From the NCBI GenBank assembly GCA_031406795.1, contig JANOHV010000006.1, forward strand, positions 1 to 21,013: a stretch of DNA of 21,013 nucleotides, written 5' to 3'. Shown here piece after piece: positions 1 to 5,431 of this stretch. This stretch comes from DATDCY01 sp031406795 [NCBI: Candidatus Rokuibacteriota bacterium] (GTDB lineage: Bacteria > JAUVQV01). The notes below the pieces were generated by a model that did no database searches, was not told the DNA's origin, and saw only the letters and a list, made by a program, of their open reading frames with translations. How positions within the stretch are numbered: the first letter of the stretch is position 1; every line of letters begins with the position of its first letter. Position numbers and translations under genes: made by a program.

Positions 1-66
1 CTGGGCCTTTGGGAGAAGAAAACCATCGAAGCCGTCTTTCCAGGGGAAAATGACGAAGACTCGTAA
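1..66 (+). CDS. C-terminal end of an unidentified upstream gene (partial)
   Basis: An open frame enters from the left edge of the window and ends at TAA 64-66, giving 21 residues with an acidic tail that ends FPGENDEDS. The short acidic end looks like a natural C-terminus, but too little is present to assign a family. The next ORF lies in the same frame only three bases beyond the stop, so the two could also be one gene split by a nonsense change. I cannot tell these apart from this window. Confidence 0.4.
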   Translation: MGLWEKKTIEAVFPGENDEDS

Positions 67-69
67 CGA

Positions 70-396
70 TTGATTCTTACGCGCTTATCTGCCCATGGAA
101 ATTGCCAAGATATCGAGCCCGAGATGTGCGGAATGAGAGTCAAGAGTGCGCCGAAAAAGGCTGAATATGACGTGGCTGACGACGAACTGTACGTGGACGT
201 CGAGTGGCTTACACCCATCCCGCAAAGCGTCGGCGAGGAGATTCCACACATCTCGTTCGGCTCCGTTCAAGAGATCACGAACAAGTCGTTCTACTGGGCG
301 AGAATCGACAAGCGGCCCTTCCTCACAAAGGACGAATCAGAGCGGCTGGTCCAACACATGAGGGAGAAGTTGACGTCGAACCAGATGAATACCTGA
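70..396 (+). CDS. Small protein of unknown function, possible PUA/EVE-like fold
   Basis: This 108-residue frame begins at a TTG. In-frame ATG codons at 124 and 133 are alternative starts and none has a strong ribosome binding site, so the start is uncertain. I do not recognise the family. The middle part, YVDVEWLTPIP, followed by alternating hydrophobic residues and a helical end with KDESERL, loosely resembles EVE/PUA-like proteins, where a VxVxWL strand is common. That is a weak similarity by eye. Composition is near 50% GC, lower than the TA genes that follow. It lies directly behind the partial gene at the window edge and may share its transcript. Confidence 0.35.
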   Translation: MILTRLSAHGNCQDIEPEMCGMRVKSAPKKAEYDVADDELYVDVEWLTPIPQSVGEEIPHISFGSVQEITNKSFYWARIDKRPFLTKDESERLVQHMREKLTSNQMNT

Positions 397-471
397 TCGC
401 GGCAAATCGAAAGATAATCTTTACCTTCCGCAATCGACTTCTGGACAACTCTTCACGAGAGGAGATCCATC

Positions 472-624
472 TTGGCTTTCGATGCATCCTGGTTCGACGA
501 ACTGCGAGGCCAGTCTGAGGAAAAATGTCGTTTGACGATGATGCGTGGGATAGACGGCTACGTGCCGAACGTGGGGGAGTTCCCAGCGGGCGTGCGTTTG
601 ACTTTGCGCCAGGTTTCCTCGTAG
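472..624 (+). pseudogene. Possible truncated ORF at the left border of the toxin-antitoxin region
   Basis: A 50-codon frame starts at TTG 472 behind a good Shine-Dalgarno (GAGAGGAG, ending 7 bases before the start). It begins MAFDASWFDELRGQSEEK and stops at TAG 622. Its last third runs antisense into the RelE toxin gene, where base composition jumps to GC-rich. This looks like the 5' end of a gene cut off when the TA module arrived. It could also be chance. The rest of the gap between 397 and 557 shows no other gene. Confidence 0.25.
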
Positions 625-860
625 ATCGTTTGCCGCGGGCCGACGGCGACGACTTCGATGACGGCGCCGGCGAGCCGGTAGATGATCCGGAATCGGGCGA
701 TGCGGCAGCTGCGCAGACCGGCCAGTTCCTCGCGCAGCGCTTTGCCGACGGTCGGATCAGCGAGGATGTCGTCGAGCGCCGAGCGGACCTTGCGCTTGAG
801 GTCCGGGTGGAGGCCCCGGATCAGCTCGGCCACGTCGTCGGGGATTCGCAGGCGGCGCAT
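558..860 (-). CDS. RelE/ParE-family toxin of a type II toxin-antitoxin module
   Basis: This 100-residue protein has the layout of RelE/ParE toxins: two N-terminal helices (DVAELIRGLHPDLKRKVRSAL), a segment GKALREELAGLRSCRIARFRIIYRL forming the central strands with the usual conserved R and Y, and a final strand VIEVVAVGPR followed by a helix. RelE members cleave mRNA on the ribosome and ParE members poison gyrase; the sequence alone does not decide which. The gene follows its antitoxin by 12 bases on the minus strand and is presumably co-transcribed. The final dozen residues (TPAGNSPTFGT) look like a non-family tail and may reflect the junction with older DNA. Family call is firm; target is unknown. 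Confidence 0.85.
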   Translation of the reverse strand: MRRLRIPDDVAELIRGLHPDLKRKVRSALDDILADPTVGKALREELAGLRSCRIARFRIIYRLAGAVIEVVAVGPRQTIYEETWRKVKRTPAGNSPTFGT

Positions 861-872
861 CGGCGGCGCCGG

Positions 873-1136
873 TCAGACGGAGAACAGCTCGTCCAGGGTG
901 TAGAGCTTCGCCTTGCCGCGCTCTAGGGCGGCGAGCCCGCGGCGCACCTCGGCGACGAGCTCGGCGCTGGCGCGGACGGCGGCGGTCTCTTTCCAGCTCT
1001 CGAATTCCTCGGGGCTCACGAGAACCGCCGCCGCGCGGCCATTGCGGGTGATCACGATCTCCTCGTCGTGCCCCGCGACGGCGTCGAGCAGACTGCTGAG
1101 TTTCGCCTTGGCCTCGGAGAGCGGTACCGTCTTCAT
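873..1136 (-). CDS. Phd/YefM-family antitoxin
   Basis: Starting at ATG 1136, the 87-residue product begins MKTVPLSEAKAKLSSLLDAV and continues with EIVITRNGRAAAVLVSPEEFESW. This is the standard Phd/YefM fold: an N-terminal DNA-binding and dimer domain that recognises the operator. The C-terminal part (AALERGKAKLYTLDELFSV) is the likely toxin-wrapping segment. The frame is open to 1217, but ATG 1136 is chosen because GAGGTG lies 7 bases ahead and because a longer version would read through the promoter and operator. It is first in the antitoxin-toxin pair and should autorepress through the inverted repeat at 1151-1172. Confidence 0.88.
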   Translation of the reverse strand: MKTVPLSEAKAKLSSLLDAVAGHDEEIVITRNGRAAAVLVSPEEFESWKETAAVRASAELVAEVRRGLAALERGKAKLYTLDELFSV

Positions 1137-1150
1137 CGCGTGCACCTCAT

Positions 1151-1198
1151 ATTGGTCAGAATTGTGACCAATGTAGGCGCGTACGCCGGGCTTGTCAA
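1151..1198 (-). promoter_or_regulatory. Promoter and operator of the Phd/RelE module
   Basis: Read on the minus strand, TTGACA (1193-1198), a 17-base spacer and TACATT (1170-1175) form a clear sigma70-like promoter 34 bases before the antitoxin start. A perfect inverted repeat, ATTGGTCA-N6-TGACCAAT (1151-1172), begins inside the -10 box and covers the likely transcription start. This is the expected place for autorepression by the antitoxin or the toxin-antitoxin complex. The promoter and repeat are read directly; the regulator is inferred. Confidence 0.75.
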
Positions 1199-1207
1199 AC
1201 GGGGGTC

Positions 1208-1227
1208 GGCGACTCATCTTGACGGCA
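1208..1227 (+). repeat. 20-bp direct repeat, copy 1
   Basis: GGCGACTCATCTTGACGGCA occurs here and again, perfectly, at 4732-4751 in the same orientation. This copy lies in the 200-base gap between the two divergent toxin-antitoxin modules. The flanks of the two copies do not match. A 20-base exact repeat is not expected by chance in 21 kb. It may be a relic of an IS end, a recombination junction or a shared promoter fragment, since it contains TTGACG. Confidence 0.8.
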
Positions 1228-1278
1228 TCCAGCGAGTAACGCCGACAATCGCAGATCAGCGCCCCCGGTACTTGCCGG

Positions 1279-1331
1279 TTGATAATCGAGTCGCTCGAGA
1301 CTATAGTCAGTCTAGTCAGACTATACGGAGG
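1279..1331 (+). promoter_or_regulatory. Promoter, operator and ribosome binding site of the Phd/VapC module
   Basis: TTGATA (1279-1284), a 17-base spacer and TATAGT (1302-1307) form a near-consensus sigma70 promoter. The -10 box begins a perfect inverted repeat, TATAGTC-N10-GACTATA (1302-1308 and 1319-1325). The octamer AGACTATA is also directly repeated at 1298 and 1318, giving the dense arrangement usual for a Phd-type operator. GGAGG (1327-1331) lies 5 bases ahead of the antitoxin ATG. Repression by the antitoxin is inferred. Confidence 0.8.
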
Positions 1332-1336
1332 ATGCT

Positions 1337-1588
1337 ATGAAACGGAGCTGGCAGCTGCAGGAAGCGAAAGCTCGCTTGAGCGAGGTCGTCAAGACTGCCG
1401 CCAGGGAAGGGCCCCAGGTGATCACCGTCCGCGGCGAGACGGCGGCCGTTCTGATCTCGGGAAAGGACTTTGCGCGACTCACGAAGTCGAAACCTGATTT
1501 CGTGGCTTTCATGCGCCACTCGCCCCTCGCGGGAGTGGACATCAAGCTTGCGAGGGATCGATCCACGGACCGTCCGGTGGAGTTGTGA
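1337..1588 (+). CDS. Phd/YefM-family antitoxin paired with VapC
   Basis: An 83-residue protein that begins MKRSWQLQEAKARLSEVVK and continues with GPQVITVRGETAAVLISGKDF. This is the Phd/YefM N-terminal domain (residues 1 to about 55): the W-xLQEAKA start, a helix, then the strand pair that ends in a hydrophobic VLIS. The remaining 25 residues form the C-terminal toxin-binding tail. The ATG has an excellent ribosome binding site. Its stop codon overlaps the toxin GTG by four bases, so translation is probably coupled. It likely represses its own promoter through the repeat at 1302-1325. It differs clearly from the Phd protein of the leftward module, so the pairs are not a recent duplication. Confidence 0.9.
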   Translation: MKRSWQLQEAKARLSEVVKTAAREGPQVITVRGETAAVLISGKDFARLTKSKPDFVAFMRHSPLAGVDIKLARDRSTDRPVEL

Positions 1589-2013
1589 GCTACCTCGTCG
1601 ACACGAACGTCGTCGCCGAACTCGCGCGGCGCGAACCGAATCCACGGGTGACTGCCTGGTTCCGCGAAGTTCCGGATGCGACGCTTCACCTCAGCGTGCT
1701 GACGCTCGGCGAGTTGAGGAAAGGTGTCGAGTCTCTGTCCGATGGCAGGAGGAGGGAGCGTCTGAGGGTCTGGCTGGAGAACGACCTCGCGGAGTGGTTC
1801 GGTGATCGGCTGCTGCCGGTCTCGGCCGGCGTGGCGGATCGTTGGGGTCGATTGCTGGCCCAGGCCGGGCGCCCGATCCCGGCGATCGACAGCCTCCTTG
1901 CGGCAACCGCGCTGCATCACGGCCTGCGGGTGGTGACAAGGAACGAAAAGGATTTCGTCTTCCCGGGGCTGGATGTCGTCAATCCGTGGGCCAGCGCATC
2001 TCCTCTGCCGTGA
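1585..2013 (+). CDS. PIN-domain ribonuclease toxin, VapC/FitB type
   Basis: The 142-residue product has the complete PIN-domain acidic set: D6 in YLVDTNVV, E43 in LTLGELRKG, D102 in IPAIDSLLAATAL, and D123 in TRNEKDF. VapC and FitB toxins are Mg2+-dependent ribonucleases, usually cutting tRNA or rRNA; the target here is unknown. The GTG start overlaps the antitoxin stop (GTGA). The length is normal for the family. Partnering with a Phd-type rather than AbrB- or RHH-type antitoxin is common for the FitB-like branch of PIN toxins. All catalytic residues are present, so it is probably active. Confidence 0.9.
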   Translation: MSYLVDTNVVAELARREPNPRVTAWFREVPDATLHLSVLTLGELRKGVESLSDGRRRERLRVWLENDLAEWFGDRLLPVSAGVADRWGRLLAQAGRPIPAIDSLLAATALHHGLRVVTRNEKDFVFPGLDVVNPWASASPLP

Positions 2014-2292
2014 CGAAAGCCAGCGGCGCCCGCGGAACGTGCAGTGGTGACGGCCATCGGCCACTTCGAGCGCACCGGCACCAGCCCGGTTTGCCATGAG
2101 GAGGTCAGCCTGGAGATGCTCCTCGCGCGGGTGACCGAGAGAACACCATCGCCGCACGTTTAGCCTTTCGCGTGTCCAATTCTGTCACACCTTGCTGTTA
2201 CCTTCCGCAATGCCAAGTGATCACCTGGAGCAGTGCGACCCGGCAGATAATGGACCCGGCTGCCGGAATCAGGTCAAACGGAGGGTCAGGAA
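2014..2292. other. Gap upstream of the DUF262 gene; possible relic ORF and regulatory region
   Basis: A 39-codon plus-strand frame (GTG 2044 to TAG 2161; HFERTGTSPVCHEEVSLEML inside it) has no ribosome binding site I trust. It may be a gene remnant or chance. To its right lie the WYL-type motif at 2172-2191, a weak -10-like GATAAT at 2246-2251 without a convincing -35, and GGAGG at 2280-2284, which serves the DUF262 gene. No terminator with a T-run is visible after the VapC gene. Confidence 0.35.
2172..2191 (-). promoter_or_regulatory. Putative WYL-regulator operator upstream of the DUF262 gene
   Basis: Read on the minus strand this is GGTGTGACAGAATTGGACAC. It matches the sequence in the WYL/nuclease intergenic region (12244-12264) at 18 of 19 bases over AGGTGTGACAGAATYGGAC. 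It lies about 100 bases ahead of the DUF262-HNH start, within the likely promoter region. Control by the WYL protein is inferred from the shared site. The two copies are inverted relative to each other, so terminal repeats of a former mobile unit are an alternative reading. Confidence 0.45.
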
Positions 2293-4713
2293 ATGACAAA
2301 GGATCACAGAACTTCCCTAACTTCTACGTACTCATTCGATCTTCGGGAGATCGCGGCATGGCAACTGGAGATGAAAGCACCTGAGTATCGGCAGCATTAC
2401 CGCCGAGCATCGCTCCCCCTCCTTCAACGGGGTGCTGTATGGAAGGCATACCAAGTCGAGGCACTTTGGGATTCTCTTCTCCGCGGCTTTCCGCTAGGTT
2501 CCTTCATTCTCTCCCGCTTCGACCGGCAGATGGGGGAGCAATCTGCCAAGTACTGCGCTGTGGTTGGCAAAGTCGACAAGGATCCCGAATTTCACATTCT
2601 TGATGGTCAGCAACGGGCGAATGCAATTGCCGTCGGGTTCATCGACCCGACGCTGTCCGCAGGCCTCTATTGCGTGGTCTCCGATTCGGAGGGCTGGCCT
2701 CCAGACGCTCTTTGGATCGACCTGGCTCCGGATACGAAGTACTTAAAGGATCGCTCTTTTCTCTTTCGGATGGTCACCAGATCCCATCCTTGGGGATACC
2801 GGGCAAGCAATCCGCGTCAAATACTCCAGACAAAGGACATGCGCGATTGGATCAAGGAGTTGAAAGGACCGCATTCTAGCCCATCGTTGCAAGTCCGCGT
2901 TGGAAAGATTCCGTTGAGCGTTGCCTGGCCGTGGGACGCGAACGCACCCGTGCCGTTTGCCTTTGTCCTGGAGGCCCTTCTTGAAGGAAGCACCAACCCA
3001 TGGGAACGAATCCGAGAGCGCCTGGAGTCGATTCCTCACGCGAAGAAGATGCTCGACGAGCACCTCACATGGAAGGGGGAGGTTCTTCGACTTCTCAGGA
3101 CTCCAACGAAGGACATGGAAGTCATTCTCGAAGCGACTTCAAGCGCACTTGAGAAAACGACTATCCCGGGCATTGTTGTTGAACCTGGGCGTCTCAAGGG
3201 GACTGAAGACTTTCAGATCCTGTTTGCCCGCCTCAACTCGGCCGGCACGGATCTTGGCTCAGAAGAGCTTCTCTACTCGATGCTCAAAGCTCAGTGGCCG
3301 GAGGCCTATTCTGTTGTCGAAAATGCTGCTGAAGGTCTTATGAGTCCATCTCGGCTCGTGCTATTCGCATCTCGGTTAGCCATTGATGAAACCATGGAGA
3401 AGGACACACCTCCCCGCACCCCCGATTTTGCTCGGTTTCGCGGCCTCATTCGGGGAACTGACCAGCAAGACAGTGACTTTCGGACGCGTATGGCTGGTTA
3501 CGTCCGGGCAGAGGCAGGGTCACTATTCTTGAACGCACTCAAAGATGCCCAGAAACTCCTGTGCTACGACAACGATCGGGCAGATGCGAGTGACTTTCGT
3601 CTTCCGGGGATGTTGGTGGCGACTATAGCTCAGCAATCCCAAGACATTTTGTTCGCAGCCATTGTGTGGCTGGCAAGACTGCGGCAAACGGCCGTAGTGG
3701 ATCCTTCGTCGGCGCCAATCGACAACCTTTCAGAAGCCGAGCGCAGGGCCTTCGTTGCTGGCATCAGTCTCCTGCATTGGTTCGGTATTGACCAGAGTGC
3801 GTGCTTGAGGATTCTGTGGCAGGAAATTCGAACCGCAGGCGATGCTGGGGAACTGCGCAATATTTGGAGCAGAGTGACAAGAAAGTGTTTTTCGGTTGAA
3901 GAAGACCAGAGCATCGTCGCCCTCCCTCCTCTTCCGCCTGACCTGCTTCTCGATCGCACTTGCCGATCGATGTCGAATTTCGAGAACTGGAACCCGTCTG
4001 ATTGGAGAGATTGGAATTGGGAAGCAAAGGTCAACGCTCTCCCTGTAGACGACCTGGAGAAGTGGATGCAGTCAAGCGTTACGCCACTTTCCCCGTCGCT
4101 TAAGGATCTGTCTGACAAGGACCGACTGTGGCCTGCAAATGCGTGGCGTGAATTTGTTGACCGGATCTTCGGCCAGCGGGAATTGCTGCTGTATGGTCAA
4201 CGCCGATACATAGGAAGATGGTATCCTGAACACGACCCAGTTCAGGGAGGCCGACTTGAGGACACCAACCGGCCGTGGGATTACGACCACATCATGCCTT
4301 CCTACTACATCGCTGGAAGATGGTCCATTCCCCCAGTCATTAAGAAGTGGCATGGGACCATTGGAAACCTTCGCATCTGGCCGATGGAGGCAAATCGTTC
4401 TGATGGGGAGGAAGTCCCAGCGAAGAAACTCTGGTGCGGCGAGGCGGACCTTGATCCCAGCTATGGTTTATCCACACCCGAGGACGTGCAGGCTGCGAGT
4501 CTTGTTGGTGATTCTTGGTCTCGCGATCTGCTTGGCGATCAACTCGATTCGTGGAAGAGTGCTTCGCCAAGCACGGATGGCAATAACCCTGGTTTCCTGA
4601 GAGACGAAGCGAATATTGGCTGTCGTCTCGCTCTACTGAAAGCAATCGCCAGCCGGACCGTGGGCATCTACAAGAGGTGGTACGACGATCTCGAAATTGG
4701 GTCGTTGGTATAG
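2293..4713 (+). CDS. DUF262-HNH protein, GmrSD/SspE-like restriction endonuclease
   Basis: The 806-residue protein has an N-terminal DUF262 (ParB/Srx-like nucleotidase) domain at about residues 15-130. It shows PLLQRGAVW (42-50), the helix QVEALWDSLLRGFPLGSFIL (54-73) and the hallmark ILDGQQR (102-108). Near the C-terminus is an HNH/DUF1524-type nuclease: D665-H666 in WDYDHIMP, N692 in IGNLRIWP and N701 in MEANRSDGE. In GmrSD, SspE and Brxs-like enzymes this pairing couples NTP hydrolysis by the DGQQR domain to cleavage of modified or foreign phage DNA. A long, mainly helical middle region (about 200-560) separates the domains. ATG 2293 has GGAGG 8 bases ahead. Composition is near 50% GC, below its neighbours, suggesting separate acquisition. 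Specificity (glucosylated bases, phosphorothioate or other) cannot be read from the sequence. Confidence 0.85.
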   Translation: MTKDHRTSLTSTYSFDLREIAAWQLEMKAPEYRQHYRRASLPLLQRGAVWKAYQVEALWDSLLRGFPLGSFILSRFDRQMGEQSAKYCAVVGKVDKDPEFHILDGQQRANAIAVGFIDPTLSAGLYCVVSDSEGWPPDALWIDLAPDTKYLKDRSFLFRMVTRSHPWGYRASNPRQILQTKDMRDWIKELKGPHSSPSLQVRVGKIPLSVAWPWDANAPVPFAFVLEALLEGSTNPWERIRERLESIPHAKKMLDEHLTWKGEVLRLLRTPTKDMEVILEATSSALEKTTIPGIVVEPGRLKGTEDFQILFARLNSAGTDLGSEELLYSMLKAQWPEAYSVVENAAEGLMSPSRLVLFASRLAIDETMEKDTPPRTPDFARFRGLIRGTDQQDSDFRTRMAGYVRAEAGSLFLNALKDAQKLLCYDNDRADASDFRLPGMLVATIAQQSQDILFAAIVWLARLRQTAVVDPSSAPIDNLSEAERRAFVAGISLLHWFGIDQSACLRILWQEIRTAGDAGELRNIWSRVTRKCFSVEEDQSIVALPPLPPDLLLDRTCRSMSNFENWNPSDWRDWNWEAKVNALPVDDLEKWMQSSVTPLSPSLKDLSDKDRLWPANAWREFVDRIFGQRELLLYGQRRYIGRWYPEHDPVQGGRLEDTNRPWDYDHIMPSYYIAGRWSIPPVIKKWHGTIGNLRIWPMEANRSDGEEVPAKKLWCGEADLDPSYGLSTPEDVQAASLVGDSWSRDLLGDQLDSWKSASPSTDGNNPGFLRDEANIGCRLALLKAIASRTVGIYKRWYDDLEIGSLV

Positions 4714-4731
4714 CATGTCCAGTGTTGACCA

Positions 4732-4751
4732 GGCGACTCATCTTGACGGCA
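4732..4751 (+). repeat. 20-bp direct repeat, copy 2
   Basis: This is an exact second copy of the sequence at 1208-1227. It starts 19 bases after the DUF262 stop codon and overlaps the -35 box of the vapB promoter. The copies bracket a segment of about 3.5 kb that holds the Phd/VapC pair and the DUF262 gene. The upstream flank (GTGTTGACCA) reads like an IS-end relic, but I cannot verify that here. Confidence 0.8.
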
Positions 4752-4804
4752 AGCCACGGAAGACTTACTATTTCCACAAGTAAAGCAACACAGGAAAGTA
4801 GGTG
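4743..4804 (+). promoter_or_regulatory. Promoter, possible operator and RBS of the vapBC-hsdR operon
   Basis: TTGACG (4743-4748), a 17-base spacer and TACTAT (4766-4771) make a plausible sigma70 promoter. An imperfect inverted repeat (TTTCC at 4771-4775, GGAAA at 4794-4798, with matching TACT/GTA extensions) could be the AbrB-type antitoxin site. AGGTG (4800-4804) is the ribosome binding site, 5 bases before the ATG. The -35 box belongs to the 20-bp repeat. Confidence 0.55.
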
Positions 4805-4809
4805 ATACG

Positions 4810-5058
4810 ATGGCAGTCAAGGTGATGAAGGTCTCCAGTAAGGGGCAGGTGACCCTTCCCCGGGAGGTCCGCAAGATCCTCGGGTCGGATGTGGTCACCT
4901 ACGACCTCCGGGACGGACGGGTGTTGCTCCTCCCGGTGAAGGACGTGGGAGGCAGCCTCAAGGAGTACGCCGGGAGGCTGCCGATGCCGTTCAAGCGCGC
5001 TCGGGAGAAAGCCTGGGAGGACGTCGTCCGTGAAAAGGCCGGCCGGGCGGATACCTGA
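4810..5058 (+). CDS. AbrB/MazE-type VapB antitoxin
   Basis: An 82-residue protein whose N-terminal half is a swapped-hairpin AbrB/SpoVT domain: KVSSKGQVTLPREVRKILG (residues 8-26) is a textbook match, followed by VVTYDLRDGRVLLLPV. The C-terminal half, with KEYAGRLPMPF and a helical, charged end, is the usual toxin-neutralising part. The ATG has AGGTG 5 bases ahead. The 3' end overlaps the vapC GTG by 29 bases, which ties their translation together. It is the first gene of a four-gene run ending in hsdR and the metallopeptidase, so it may repress that whole transcript. Confidence 0.88.
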   Translation: MAVKVMKVSSKGQVTLPREVRKILGSDVVTYDLRDGRVLLLPVKDVGGSLKEYAGRLPMPFKRAREKAWEDVVREKAGRADT

Positions 5059-5431
5059 CACCAACGCGATCGTCCGCTATCTCCTGCGGGATCACCCCAC
5101 CCTTTCTCCGAAGGCCGAAGAGTTCTTTGCCCGCGTTCGCACGGGAGAGCAGAAGGTCCTCATCCTGGAGAGCGTCATCGCCGAAGCTGTCTACGTCCTG
5201 ACGAAGGCCTACGGCGTTCCCCGGGAAAAGGCCGTGGGCGGGCTGCTTGGGCTCCTCAACTACCGCGGGGTGGCCAACCATGACCGGGCCTCGCTCATCG
5301 ATGCTTTGGCGCTCTTCGGTGCCGGCAAGCTCGACATCGTCGATTGCATCGTCATCGCCCGGGCTCGGCGTGAGCACGGCGAGCCCTTCTCGTTCGATAA
5401 GGACCTCTTGAAGGAATCTGGTGGTGCCTGA
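5030..5431 (+). CDS. vapC: PIN-domain ribonuclease toxin VapC
   Basis: The 133-residue protein carries the PIN acidic residues: D10 in IPDTNAIVRYLL, E52 in VIAEAVYVL, D105 in LDIVDCIVIARA, and D123 and D125 in FSFDKDL. It is a VapC-type Mg2+-dependent RNase toxin paired with the AbrB-type antitoxin in front. The GTG start (5030) lies within the antitoxin gene, with GGGAGG 9 bases upstream. Its last 11 bases overlap the hsdR start, so toxin and restriction subunit are probably translated from one message. It is unrelated in detail to the VapC at 1585-2013. Its substrate RNA is unknown. Confidence 0.88.
   Translation: MKRPAGRIPDTNAIVRYLLRDHPTLSPKAEEFFARVRTGEQKVLILESVIAEAVYVLTKAYGVPREKAVGGLLGLLNYRGVANHDRASLIDALALFGAGKLDIVDCIVIARARREHGEPFSFDKDLLKESGGA

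Noticed and set aside
204-518. Overlapping plus-strand frame at 204-518
   Set aside because: It is Arg/His-rich, lacks a ribosome binding site and overlaps the more protein-like frame at 70-396.
1137-1217. Extension of the leftward Phd antitoxin to 1217
   Set aside because: It reads through its own -10 box, operator and ribosome binding site; the Phd fold starts at ATG 1136.
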